Assembly: GCF_003355495.1 (NCBI RefSeq)
Contig: NZ_CP031337.1
Span: 186,001-250,000 of the forward strand
DNA: 64,000 nt
From: Crenobacter cavernae
Lineage (GTDB): Bacteria; Pseudomonadota; Gammaproteobacteria; Burkholderiales; Chromobacteriaceae
Reading direction: 5' to 3'
The position numbers and the translations under genes are program-made. Below, piece after piece: positions 8,067 through 16,224 of this stretch (position 1 is the first letter of the stretch; every line of letters begins with the position of its first letter). The notes beneath the pieces were generated by a model. The model searched no databases, was not told the DNA's origin, and was given only the letters and a program-made list of their open reading frames with translations.

Positions 8067-9104
8067 ATGTCGACATCGGTGAAAGTGGCGGTAGTGGCGG
8101 TCGGTCTGGCGTTGGCGGGTCAGGCGATGGCGAAGGACCTTACGGTCATCTCCTTCGGCGGCGCGAACAAAACAGCGCAGGTGAAGGCCTTCTATGGCCC
8201 GTTCAAGAAGGCGACCGGCATCAACGTGATCGGCGGCGAATACAACGGCGAGATGGCGAAGGTGAAGGCGATGGTCGACACCAAAAGCGTGTCGTGGGAC
8301 GTGCTCGAGGTCGAGTCGCCGGAGCTGGCGCGCGGCTGCGACGAGGGCCTGTTCGAGCGGCTCGACTACGGCAAGATCGGCAACAAGGCCGACTTCGTAC
8401 CGGGCGCGGTACAGCAGTGCGGCATCGGCATCTTCGTATGGTCTACCGTGCTCGCGTACAACGCCGACAAGCTCAAGGCGGCGCCGACCAGCTGGAAGGA
8501 TTTCTGGGACGTGAAGAAATACCCGGGCAAGCGCGGGCTGAGGAAGGGCGCCAAGTACACGCTAGAGGTCGCGCTGATGGCCGATGGCGTCGTGCCGAAG
8601 GACGTGTACAAGGTGCTCGCCACCCCGGCCGGCGTCGACCGCGCGTTCAAGAAGCTCGACCAGATCAAGCCGAGCATCCAGTGGTGGGAGGCCGGCGCGC
8701 AACCGCCGCAGTTCCTCGCGTCGGGCGACGTCGTGATGAGCTCGGCGTACAACGGCCGCATCGCCGCGGTACAGCAGGAAGGCAAGAAGAACCTGAAGAT
8801 CGTCTGGAACGGCGGCCTGTACGACTTCGACTCGTGGGCGATCCCTAAGGGCGCCAAGAACAGGGAAGAGGCGTACAAGTTCATCGCGTTTGCGAGCCGC
8901 CCAGAGAACCAGAAGGTCTATTCGGAGAACATCGCCTATGGCCCGTCCAACATCAAGGCGGTGCCGCTGATCGACAAGAAGCTCGCCGCCGACCTGCCGA
9001 CCGCGCCGCAGAACATGAAGACCGCGGTCAAGGTCGACGTGAACTTCTGGGCCGACTACGGCGAAACGCTGGAACAGCGCTTCAACGCCTGGGCCGCCAA
9101 ATAA
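8067..9104 (+). CDS. Polyamine-type ABC transporter periplasmic binding protein
   Basis: A 345-residue secreted binding protein. The N-terminal signal peptide (cleavage after AMA, about residue 22) is followed by LTVISFGGAN, the start of the SBP_bac_8 fold used by PotD/PotF/YdcS proteins. Later segments such as SWKDFWDVKKYPGKRGL and NGRIAAVQQEGKK fit this family. A clear AAAAGGAGA Shine-Dalgarno precedes the ATG. It delivers substrate to the two permeases encoded next; putrescine or spermidine is the likeliest ligand, by family only. Confidence 0.88.
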   Translation: MSTSVKVAVVAVGLALAGQAMAKDLTVISFGGANKTAQVKAFYGPFKKATGINVIGGEYNGEMAKVKAMVDTKSVSWDVLEVESPELARGCDEGLFERLDYGKIGNKADFVPGAVQQCGIGIFVWSTVLAYNADKLKAAPTSWKDFWDVKKYPGKRGLRKGAKYTLEVALMADGVVPKDVYKVLATPAGVDRAFKKLDQIKPSIQWWEAGAQPPQFLASGDVVMSSAYNGRIAAVQQEGKKNLKIVWNGGLYDFDSWAIPKGAKNREEAYKFIAFASRPENQKVYSENIAYGPSNIKAVPLIDKKLAADLPTAPQNMKTAVKVDVNFWADYGETLEQRFNAWAAK

Positions 9105-9163
9105 CCTCTTGCTGGAGCCGCCCGCCGCCGCGGGCGGTCATCTAAGCTTCCGGAGTCCGATGC

Positions 9164-10426
9164 ATGATGGCCACCTCCCCCATCGCGAACGCCCCGATCA
9201 AGACCCAGGACGGCGTCCCGCTGAAAAAACGCCTGGCGCAGGCCGAGCGCCGCAACAAGCTCACCTCGCTCGCGCTGGTGCTGCCGCTGTTGGCGTTCCT
9301 GCTGCTGACCTTCGTCGTGCCGATCGCGACGCTGTTGATGAAGAGCGTCGACAACCCCGAAGTGGTGCGTTCGCTGCCCGCCACCGTCAACACCATCGCC
9401 GACTGGAACGGCAAGGCGCTGCCGCCGGAGGCCGTCTACCGTTCGCTCGCCGACGACCTCGTCAAGGCGCGCGAGGAACAGACGCTAGGCGACGTCGGCA
9501 AGCGCCTCAATATGGAGCTCGCCGGCTATAGGAGCCTTTTGGGCAAGACCGCCCGCGCGCTGCCGTTCGGCACCCCGCCGGCGTCGTACAAGGCCGCGCT
9601 GACCGAGATCGACGAGCGCTGGGGCGACCCGGCGTACTGGCAGGTGATCCACCGCAACGCGAGCCCTACCACGCCGTACTACCTGCTGGCCGCACTCGAC
9701 CACCGTATCGACGAGATCGGCGAGATCGCGCCGGCGACGCCCGACCAGGCGATCTACCTTGACATCTTCGCGCGCACCCTCTGGATGAGCCTGGTCGTCA
9801 CGGTGATCTGCCTCGTGCTGTCCTACCCGCTCGCCTACCTGTTGGCCCGCCTGCCGACGCGCCAGAGCAACCTGTTGATGATCCTGGTGCTGTTGCCGTT
9901 CTGGACCTCGGTGCTGGTGCGCGTCGCGTCGTGGATCGTGCTGTTGCAATCCGGCGGCCTGATCAACAGCGCGCTGATGGCGGTAGGCCTTACCGACGCG
10001 CCGCTCGAACTGGTGTTCAACCGCGTAGGCGTCTACATCGCGATGGTGCACATCCTGATGCCGTTCATGATCCTGCCGATCTACAGCGTGATGAAGGGCA
10101 TCTCGCCGACCTATCTGCGCGCCGCGGTGTCGCTCGGCTGCCACCCGTTCGCAAGCTTCTGGCGCGTGTACTTCCCGCAGACCGTCGCCGGCGTCGGCGC
10201 CGGCTGCCTCCTGGTGTTCATCCTGTCGATCGGCTACTACATCACGCCGGCGCTGCTCGGCAGCCCGAGCGACCAGATGGTCAGCTACTTCGTCGCCTTC
10301 TATACGAATACGACGATCAACTGGGGCATGGCGACCGCTCTGGGCGGCCTGTTGTTCCTCGCGACCTTGGTGCTCTACGTGGTGTACAGCTGGCTCGTCG
10401 GCGCCAACCGCCTGCGCCTGGGTTAA
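9164..10426 (+). CDS. Polyamine-type ABC transporter permease 1 (PotB/PotH/YdcU family)
   Basis: Inner-membrane permease of 420 residues with a conserved BPD_transp_1 region. The EAA loop (TYLRAAVSLGCHPFASFWRVYFP) contacts the ATPase. It is longer than the usual 280-310 residues. The extra length is a roughly 120-residue, probably periplasmic segment between the first helix and the helix bundle (about residues 60-195). The ATG at 9164 has CGGAG 8 bases upstream; the next codon is also ATG. Confidence 0.88.
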   Translation: MMATSPIANAPIKTQDGVPLKKRLAQAERRNKLTSLALVLPLLAFLLLTFVVPIATLLMKSVDNPEVVRSLPATVNTIADWNGKALPPEAVYRSLADDLVKAREEQTLGDVGKRLNMELAGYRSLLGKTARALPFGTPPASYKAALTEIDERWGDPAYWQVIHRNASPTTPYYLLAALDHRIDEIGEIAPATPDQAIYLDIFARTLWMSLVVTVICLVLSYPLAYLLARLPTRQSNLLMILVLLPFWTSVLVRVASWIVLLQSGGLINSALMAVGLTDAPLELVFNRVGVYIAMVHILMPFMILPIYSVMKGISPTYLRAAVSLGCHPFASFWRVYFPQTVAGVGAGCLLVFILSIGYYITPALLGSPSDQMVSYFVAFYTNTTINWGMATALGGLLFLATLVLYVVYSWLVGANRLRLG

Positions 10427-10441
10427 GAAAGGAAACGCATC

Positions 10442-11269
10442 ATGATCCATCCCTATCTGTCGCCGATCGAACGCGTGTGGTTCTACACCCACCGCGCGCT
10501 GTGCGGGCTGACCCTGCTGTTCCTGGTGCTGCCGGTGCTGGTGATCGTGCCGCTGTCGTTCAACGAGGGCTCCTTCCTCGTCTACCCGCTGACCGGCTTC
10601 TCGATGCGCTGGTACGAGGACTTCTTCGGCTCGGCCGAGTGGATGCGCTCGCTGAAGAACAGCCTGATCGTCGCGCCGTCGGCGACCGTGCTGGCGATGG
10701 TGTTCGGCACGCTCGCCTCGATCGGCCTGACGCGCGCCGAATTCCGCGGCAAGGCGCTGTTGATGAGCGTGCTGATCTCGCCGATGGTGGTGCCGGTGGT
10801 GATCGTCGGCGTCGCCGGCTATCTGTTCTTCGCGCCGCTCGGCATGGACGCGAGCTATACGACGCTGATCCTGATGCACGCCGCGCTCGGCGTGCCCTTC
10901 GTCATCATCACCGTGTCGGCGACGCTGCAGGGCTTCAACCAGAACCTGGTGCGCGCCGCCGCCAGCCTCGGCGCGTCGCCGGTCACTGCCTTCTTCAAGG
11001 TGACGCTGCCCTTGATCGCACCGGGCGTGATCTCGGGTGCGCTGTTCGCGTTCGCGACCTCGTTCGACGAGGTGGTGGTGACGATCTTCATCGCCGGCCC
11101 CGAACAGGCGACGCTGCCGCGCCAGATGTTCAGCGGCATCCGCGAGAACCTGAGCCCGACCATCGCCGCCGCGGCGACGCTGTTGATCGGCTTCTCGGTG
11201 GTGATGCTGTTGACGCTCGAATGGCTGCGCGGCAGGAGCGAGAAACTGCGCACGATGCCGACCGAGTGA
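10442..11269 (+). CDS. Polyamine-type ABC transporter permease 2 (PotC/PotI/YdcV family)
   Basis: Second inner-membrane permease, 275 residues, normal family length. It has six predicted helices and the EAA loop LVRAAASLGASPVTAFFKVTLP. It starts 15 bases after permease 1, with AAAGGAA upstream, and is followed by a bidirectional terminator that ends the operon. Confidence 0.9.
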   Translation: MIHPYLSPIERVWFYTHRALCGLTLLFLVLPVLVIVPLSFNEGSFLVYPLTGFSMRWYEDFFGSAEWMRSLKNSLIVAPSATVLAMVFGTLASIGLTRAEFRGKALLMSVLISPMVVPVVIVGVAGYLFFAPLGMDASYTTLILMHAALGVPFVIITVSATLQGFNQNLVRAAASLGASPVTAFFKVTLPLIAPGVISGALFAFATSFDEVVVTIFIAGPEQATLPRQMFSGIRENLSPTIAAAATLLIGFSVVMLLTLEWLRGRSEKLRTMPTE

Positions 11270-11285
11270 TCCGTCCATCGAAAGA

Positions 11286-11316
11286 AAGCCGCCGGAAACC
11301 CCGGCGGCTTTTTTAT
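11286..11316. terminator. Bidirectional terminator between the transporter operon and tnaA
   Basis: 10-bp stem (11286-11295 with 11301-11310), 5-nt loop. It is flanked by a T run on the right (for the plus-strand operon) and by A-rich bases on the left (T-rich when read from tnaA). A repeat core (TTGGCCGAG at 11321) sits directly beside it. Confidence 0.88.
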
Positions 11317-11338
11317 TAGGTTGGCCGAGCTCGGCCTG

Positions 11339-12730
11339 TCACACCATCGGCTTCAAGCGCGCGGTGAAGTGGCGCAGCAGCGGCGGCTCGTAGACGAAGT
11401 CGAGGCCGCGCACCGACGCCGCGCGCTCCTTCACCGCGATCAGGCAGTCGGCGACGTAGTCCATATGGTCGTTGGTGTAGACGCGGCGCGGAATCGTCAG
11501 CCGCATCAGTTCGAACGGCGACGCCTCCTGCTCGCCGGTCTCTGGGCTCCTGCCCAACAGCAGCGAACCGATCTCTACCGCCCTCACCCCGCCTTCGAGA
11601 TACAACTCGCACGCGAGCGCATGCGCCGGGAACTGCTCGGGCCTTATATGCGGCAACAGCTTCCTCGCGTCTACGAACACCGCGTGGCCGCCGGTCGGCG
11701 TCTGGATCGGCACGCCGCCCTCGGCCAACCTTTGGCCCAGATACGCGACCTGGCCGATGCGGTAGGCGAGGTAGCCCTCGTCCATCCCTTCTTTCAGGCC
11801 CACCGCCAGCGCCGCCATGTCGCGGCCGGCGAGCCCGCCGTAGGTGACGAAGCCCTCCATCGGCACGCAGCGCACCTGCACCGCGCGGAACAGCTCCTCG
11901 TCTTCCTTAAAGCAGCACAACCCGCCGATATTGACGAGGCCGTCCTTCTTCGCCGACATCGTGAACATGTCGCCGCAATCGAACTCTTCGCGCACGATGG
12001 CTGCGAGCGGCACATCGCGGTAAGCCGGGTCGCGTTGCTTGATGAACCACGCGTTCTCGGCGAAGCGCGCCGCGTCGATCACCACCGGCACGCCGTGCTT
12101 TTTCGCGAGCGCGCTCGCGGCTTTCAAATTGTCGAGCGACACCGGCTGGCCGCCGGCGCTGTTGCAGGTGATGGTAAGGATCAGCGCGGCGACGTTTTTG
12201 CCGTGCACCTCGAGCGCCTCGGCCAGGCCTTCGAGGTCGACGTTGCCCTTCCACGGGTAGGGTACGGTGGTGTCGAACGCCTCGGGGGTCAGCAGGTTGA
12301 TCGCGCGTGCGCCGGCGATCTCGACGTGCGCCTTGGTGGTGTCGAAGTGGTAGTTCGACAGGAACACCGGCTGGCCCGCCCCTTTGACGCGCTTCACCAG
12401 CTCCGGGAACAGGATCTGCTCGGCGCCGCGGCCCTGGTGGGTCGGGATGGTGAACGGATAGCCTGACAGCTCGCGCACGGTGTCGGCGAGCTCGTAAAAA
12501 TTGCGGCTGCCGGCGTACGCCTCGTCGCCGGTCATCAGCGCCGCCCACTGGCGGTCGCTCATCGCGCCGGTGCCGCTGTCGGTCAGCAAATCTATATAGA
12601 CGTCTTCGGCGCGAAGTAAAAACGGGTTCCAGCCGGCGGCCTCGAGCGCGGTGCGGCGTTGTTCGTACGTCGTCTGCTTGATCGGTTCCACCATCTTGAT
12701 GCGGAACGGCTCGGGAATGCGTCGGGTCAT
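11339..12730 (-). CDS. tnaA: Tryptophanase
   Basis: PLP-dependent lyase that splits L-tryptophan into indole, pyruvate and ammonia; 463 residues. The sequence tracks E. coli TnaA rather than tyrosine phenol-lyase in the diagnostic stretches PEPFRIKMVEPIKQTT, SNYHFDTTKAHVEIAG and VYEPPLLRHFTARLK. The PLP lysine is in MSAKKDGLV (K261/K262). ATG 12730 has GGAGAG 7 bases upstream. A tnaC-like leader peptide precedes it on the same strand. No tnaB permease gene follows, as the gene ends at the shared terminator, so it appears monocistronic. Indole made here could act as a signal or feed pigment synthesis in related genera. Confidence 0.95.
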   Translation of the reverse strand: MTRRIPEPFRIKMVEPIKQTTYEQRRTALEAAGWNPFLLRAEDVYIDLLTDSGTGAMSDRQWAALMTGDEAYAGSRNFYELADTVRELSGYPFTIPTHQGRGAEQILFPELVKRVKGAGQPVFLSNYHFDTTKAHVEIAGARAINLLTPEAFDTTVPYPWKGNVDLEGLAEALEVHGKNVAALILTITCNSAGGQPVSLDNLKAASALAKKHGVPVVIDAARFAENAWFIKQRDPAYRDVPLAAIVREEFDCGDMFTMSAKKDGLVNIGGLCCFKEDEELFRAVQVRCVPMEGFVTYGGLAGRDMAALAVGLKEGMDEGYLAYRIGQVAYLGQRLAEGGVPIQTPTGGHAVFVDARKLLPHIRPEQFPAHALACELYLEGGVRAVEIGSLLLGRSPETGEQEASPFELMRLTIPRRVYTNDHMDYVADCLIAVKERAASVRGLDFVYEPPLLRHFTARLKPMV

Positions 12731-12808
12731 GGTCTCTCTCCAGCCGGCGTGCGCTGACCCCGCGAGGGTTCGCGGCCGGCGGTTAACGTGATCGGGAGAT
12801 GGAATGAC

Positions 12809-12904
12809 TCAGACGCGCGGGAAGTCGTCGGCGAGGATGACGTCGAGGGTGTACCAGCTTTGTGGCAGACCGGGCGAGCCGGTCCGCAGGCGAACGAGGT
12901 TCAT
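12809..12904 (-). CDS. tnaC: TnaC-like leader peptide for tryptophan-induced control of tnaA
   Basis: A 31-codon ORF ending 78 bases before tnaA. Its C-terminal half contains W-Y-T-L-D and then a Pro 8 residues after that Asp. This is the exact W(x3)D(x7)P spacing of E. coli TnaC residues Trp12, Asp16 and Pro24, which stall the ribosome when tryptophan is bound. Unlike E. coli TnaC, which ends at the Pro, two residues (R-V) follow before the TGA. The frame is also open upstream to 12991, but ATG 12904 gives a typical leader size. The Shine-Dalgarno is weak. Confidence 0.72.
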   Translation of the reverse strand: MNLVRLRTGSPGLPQSWYTLDVILADDFPRV

Positions 12905-13009
12905 GCTGCGTGTCCGGTGAAGGGGAAAATGTCGGCGTGACGCCGACGGTGTGGCTTCTTCAAGGCTAGGGTGCAACGCGCGCCGGCACAAGCGGGGCGA
13001 ACCCGGGCA

Positions 13010-13672
13010 TTACAACAGATCCCAAGGTTGGGAAAGCTCGGCCAACTTGGCCGCGCATTCGGGCGTCAGGAATTCGGCGCCCTGCGTCGGCGGGCAGACG
13101 AAGCGATGACTCTCGCCGAAGAGTTCAAACGATAGCGCGTAGGCGTGCAGATAGACGCGGTCTGCCGGCGTGCCGCCGTAGAGCGCGTCGCCGAGTATCG
13201 GCGAGCTGACGCTCTTCATCGCGACGCGCAACTGGTGCGTGCGGCCGGTGTGCGGCGCGAGCAGAAACAAGCGGCGCTTCGGCGCGAGCGAAAACGACAG
13301 GAAACGCGTCACCGCCGGGTTGTCGTTCGTGTGCGCGAGCCGCCACGCGCCGCCGCGCGCCTTGACCATATCGCCCTTCACCCAGCCCTGCTTCTTCGCC
13401 GCTCTGCGGTCGGACAGTGCGACGTAGTACTTCTTAAGCGTGTGCTCGGCCAACGCTTCGGACAGCGCGCGCGCCGCCGCCTCGGAGCGCGCGAACAGCA
13501 TCAGCCCCGAGGTCACCTTGTCGAGCCGGTGCACCGGCCACAACGCCTGGTCGTGCAAGGCTTCGCGCACCGCGTCTATCAGCGCCGGTGTGTCTTCCTC
13601 GCGGTGGAAACCGGCGCCGGGCGCCTTGTCTGCGACGATGAAATGCTCGGTGCTCTCAAACAGGGTGAACAA
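13010..13672 (-). CDS. RluA-family RNA pseudouridine synthase
   Basis: Converts specific uridines of rRNA or tRNA to pseudouridine. The 220-residue product has the catalytic-Asp motif HRLDKVTSGL (about residues 47-56) and the RluA-type GRTHQLRVAM and GDALYGG motifs. It is short, with no N-terminal S4 domain, like the small RluA-type subfamily. The likely start is a TTG at 13672, with a strong GAGGAGG 6 bases upstream; no ATG lies before the conserved core. A repeat core (CTCGGCCAA, 13037) lies inside the last codons. The target base is unknown. Confidence 0.87.
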   Translation of the reverse strand: MFTLFESTEHFIVADKAPGAGFHREEDTPALIDAVREALHDQALWPVHRLDKVTSGLMLFARSEAAARALSEALAEHTLKKYYVALSDRRAAKKQGWVKGDMVKARGGAWRLAHTNDNPAVTRFLSFSLAPKRRLFLLAPHTGRTHQLRVAMKSVSSPILGDALYGGTPADRVYLHAYALSFELFGESHRFVCPPTQGAEFLTPECAAKLAELSQPWDLL

Positions 13673-13895
13673 GACGGCCTCCTCGAAACGGGCGCCATTC
13701 TAGCACGCGCGGCGTGGCCCGCCCGGCGCCGGGAAAGGCATTACATTGGAATGGCCGTATGATTTCATCCGCTTTGCTTCACAAAAATTAATCGTTATGT
13801 TGATAACAGCGGCCCGGCCTGCCGCTACCATTTTGGCAAGGGCGGAACCCGGGTCCGCCACCCGACAGGCATGCGACAAGAAAAGGAATCTTAAG

Positions 13896-14543
13896 ATGGC
13901 TCAACGCATCAAACTCGCCACCGTGGCCGCGATGGCCGTGGCACTGGCCGCCTGCACCACCAACCCGCAGACCGGGCAGCAGGAAATGAGCAAGACCGCC
14001 ATGTACGGCCTCGGCGGCGCCGCCGCCTGCGGCATCGTCGGCGCGATGACGCACGGCGGCAAGGGCGCGCGCAACGCGGCGCTCGGCTGCGGCGTGGTCG
14101 GCGCCGGCGTTGGCGCCTATATGGACCACCAGGAAAAACTGCTGCGCGAGAAACTCGCCGGCAGCCAGGTGCAGGTGAACCGCAACGGCGACCAGATCAA
14201 CCTGGTGATGCCGGAGAACATCACCTTCGCGCTGAACAGCGCCGAGCTGCGCCCGAACGTGCGCACCAGCCTCGACGACGTTTCCAAGGTGCTCGCGCAG
14301 TACACCGACACCAGCATCACCGTGTCCGGCCACACCGACAGCACCGGCACGCAGCAGCTGAACCAGGCGCTGTCCGAACGCCGCGCATCGTCGGTAGGCG
14401 GCTATCTGCAGGGCAAAGGCGTGGCAGGCGCGCGCATCCGCACCGTCGGCTTCGGCCCGAACCAGCCGGTGGCGAGCAACACCAGCGCCGAGGGCCGCGC
14501 GAAGAACCGCCGCGTCGAGATCAACATCACGCCCAAGACCTGA
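13896..14543 (+). CDS. OmpA-family lipoprotein with glycine-zipper domain (YiaD-like)
   Basis: Outer-membrane lipoprotein that probably anchors the envelope to peptidoglycan; 215 residues. It shows a signal peptide with lipobox LAAC (Cys about residue 18), a Gly/Ala-rich glycine-zipper segment (about 30-65), and a C-terminal OmpA domain. That domain carries the peptidoglycan-binding features NSAELRPN, SGHTDSTG and the final AKNRRVEI. ATG 13896 is chosen over the longer frame from 13746 because AAGGA lies 8 bases upstream and the signal peptide starts there. Confidence 0.92.
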   Translation: MAQRIKLATVAAMAVALAACTTNPQTGQQEMSKTAMYGLGGAAACGIVGAMTHGGKGARNAALGCGVVGAGVGAYMDHQEKLLREKLAGSQVQVNRNGDQINLVMPENITFALNSAELRPNVRTSLDDVSKVLAQYTDTSITVSGHTDSTGTQQLNQALSERRASSVGGYLQGKGVAGARIRTVGFGPNQPVASNTSAEGRAKNRRVEINITPKT

Positions 14544-14575
14544 TAATCAGACCTGATCCCCCGGATCAGCGCCTG

Positions 14576-14613
14576 AAGCTCGGCCAACCTGCAAGGTTGG
14601 CCGAGCTTTTTTT
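14576..14613 (+). terminator. Terminator built from an inverted pair of TTGGCCGAG repeats
   Basis: 15-bp perfect stem (14576-14590 with 14594-14608), 3-nt loop, then seven T. Both arms contain the repeat core (reverse copy at 14579, forward copy at 14597). It terminates the OmpA-like gene. This arrangement mirrors paired uptake sequences used as terminators in Neisseria. Confidence 0.92.
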
Positions 14614-14626
14614 ACGGAAGCCACAA

Positions 14627-14656
14627 AGAAAAAAGGGCCGGCGATCAGGCCGGCCC
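14627..14656 (-). terminator. Intrinsic terminator for lrgAB
   Basis: 7-bp GC stem (14635-14641 with 14650-14656). A run of A on the plus strand (14627-14634, broken by one G) gives a T tail in the lrgB direction. Confidence 0.7.
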
Positions 14657-14739
14657 CAAAAGCATGCGTACAACACCATGCACAGAGGAGAAACTCACAA
14701 GAAACGCGCCGGTTGAGGGACCGGCGGCCCGGGAAATCT

Positions 14740-15426
14740 TTACAGCCAGCCGCCTACGATAGGCGCGGCCAGCACGGTGGCGAGGCCACCGAACATCATC
14801 GTCAGGCTGGCGACGACGCCTTCCTCGGCGCCGATCTCTCGCGCCTTGGCGGTGCCCACGCCGTGCGCCGCCGCGCCGAACAAGGCGCCCTTGGCGAGGC
14901 TCGAGCGGACCGGCAGGATCGCCAGCATCGCCTCGCCGATCAGCATCCCGCACACGCCGGTCAGCACGACGAACACCGTCGCCAGTTCGGGCTGTGCGCC
15001 GAAGCTAGGCGCGGCGGCCAGTGCGAACGGCGTGCTGATCGAGCGCGTCGCCAGCGTGTTCTGCAAGAGCTCGGGCAGACCGAGTTCACGCGCCAGCCAG
15101 ACCGAGCTGGCGACCGCGACCGGCATCCCGACGAGCACGCCCGACGCGAGCGACAGCCAGTGCTTCTTGATCAGCGCGCGATGCTCGTAGATCGGCACTG
15201 CGAAGGCGACCGTCGCGGGGCCGAGCAGCCAGGTCAGCCAGCGCGTGTCGCGGAAATACGTTTCGTACGGGGTCTGCGTCGCCACCAGCAAGCCGATCAG
15301 CAACAGCGGCACCACGATCATCGGCGACGTCCACCAGCGCTTGACGTGCGCGTTCAGCCGCTTGATCGCCAGATACAGGATCACCGTCAGCGCGAAGCAG
15401 GCCAGTGCGATCGTTTCGTTGCCCAT
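14740..15426 (-). CDS. lrgB: LrgB/CidB-family membrane protein
   Basis: Multi-helix inner-membrane protein of 228 residues in the LrgB family, the partner of the LrgA holin-like protein. The family is implicated in control of murein hydrolase activity and, in several bacteria, in pyruvate or metabolite movement. The conserved RSISTPFALA and GAAAHGVGTAKA segments are present. Its ATG follows the lrgA stop directly (TAAATG), so the two are co-translated. Confidence 0.88.
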   Translation of the reverse strand: MGNETIALACFALTVILYLAIKRLNAHVKRWWTSPMIVVPLLLIGLLVATQTPYETYFRDTRWLTWLLGPATVAFAVPIYEHRALIKKHWLSLASGVLVGMPVAVASSVWLARELGLPELLQNTLATRSISTPFALAAAPSFGAQPELATVFVVLTGVCGMLIGEAMLAILPVRSSLAKGALFGAAAHGVGTAKAREIGAEEGVVASLTMMFGGLATVLAAPIVGGWL

Positions 15427-15843
15427 TTACGCCTCCCGTGTGCGGTAGCGGCGCTTGAGCGCCAGTTCGAGACGGTAGAAGCGGTCCACTGTCAGCGACG
15501 TTGCCGTCATCACGAGGCCGGTCGACAGCACGATCACCAAGAGGATCTTCGCGCCGGCGCTGACGATCAGCTCCGGGTACTGGACCACCGCGACGACCAC
15601 CGGGATGAAGAACAGCAGCATTTCGGCGAGCAGCCAGCGCGCGCCGCTCTTGAACAGGTCGAGCGGCAGCCAGCCCTTGATCAGGCCGATCAGCACCACC
15701 GCCATGCCGAGCACGCCGCCCGGCACCGCCGGCATGAAGTGCTGGCTCAATTGGGTCGCCATCCACCACACCGCGCTCAGCAGCGCCACTTGGCCTGCGA
15801 TACGGAGGGCCGGTTTTGCTTGTTGGCTAGCGTTGCGGGTCAT
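15427..15843 (-). CDS. lrgA: LrgA/CidA-family holin-like protein
   Basis: Small membrane protein of 138 residues with four predicted helices, the holin-like half of the LrgAB/CidAB pair. The PGGVLGMAVVLIGL and LLFFIPVVVAVV segments are typical. ATG 15843 is preferred to the in-frame GTG at 15852: AAGGAG overlaps that GTG but sits 8 bases before the ATG. It probably responds to the divergently encoded LysR regulator. Confidence 0.87.
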   Translation of the reverse strand: MTRNASQQAKPALRIAGQVALLSAVWWMATQLSQHFMPAVPGGVLGMAVVLIGLIKGWLPLDLFKSGARWLLAEMLLFFIPVVVAVVQYPELIVSAGAKILLVIVLSTGLVMTATSLTVDRFYRLELALKRRYRTREA

Positions 15844-15903
15844 GATCTCCACTCCTTCGGGTGCTGGGGCGATCCATTGCGGTGAGTCTAAAGTTGCCGT
15901 TAC

Positions 15904-15921
15904 AATTCTTAAAATGAATTA
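15904..15921. promoter_or_regulatory. Candidate LysR-type binding site upstream of lrgA
   Basis: AT-rich dyad AATTC-N7-GAATT (15904-15920). The 11-base string AAAATGAATTA (15911-15921) recurs at 16181-16191 beside the LysR gene. Confidence 0.4.
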
Positions 15922-16122
15922 GAAGAACGAAAACCATGCAAAAGCAGAATCTTTACGTACCGACTGACCCGGCTTATTCTGGCCTTTCGACGGTACGGCC
16001 GCGTAAAAAGGCATCAGAAGGTCGTCGTTGAACACTTTTTTCTTCGGACGCTCGGTGTTCGGCTTGGCAAAGTAGGCTTGCGGCGACTTCAGCGCCAGGG
16101 CAGCTGCAGATTTCATATTCAT
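15919..16122 (-). CDS. Small hypothetical protein in the lrgAB-lysR gap
   Basis: A 67-codon ORF in the same direction as lrgAB, starting at ATG 16122 (or 16116). A GAAAGAGAG Shine-Dalgarno-like run lies just upstream. The product is basic in its middle (ERPKKKV) and hydrophobic at the end (AWFSFF). It has no domain I recognise and no clear signal peptide. It may be a real small protein read from the lrg promoter region or a chance ORF; the good ribosome site and its position in otherwise regulatory DNA are the only support. Confidence 0.4.
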   Translation of the reverse strand: MNMKSAAALALKSPQAYFAKPNTERPKKKVFNDDLLMPFYAAVPSKGQNKPGQSVRKDSAFAWFSFF

Positions 16123-16170
16123 CTCTCTTTCAATGACTTGCATTCGATGAGCGGAGTATATGCCTCCGTG

Positions 16171-16220
16171 TTGAATGAATAAAATGAATTAAAATCATCT
16201 GAAACATTCCAATATGGAAT
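16171..16220. promoter_or_regulatory. AT-rich operator region of the LysR gene
   Basis: Contains the second AAAATGAATTA copy (16181-16191) and the dyad ATTCC-N5-GGAAT (16206-16220). The dyad fits the T-N11-A rule of LysR-type regulators and lies immediately before the regulator's own start, suggesting autoregulation. Confidence 0.45.
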
Positions 16221-16224
16221 CAAT

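Noticed and set aside
9485..11278. 597-codon minus-strand ORF opposite the permease genes
   Set aside because: Antisense shadow with H/R/E/A-rich random composition.
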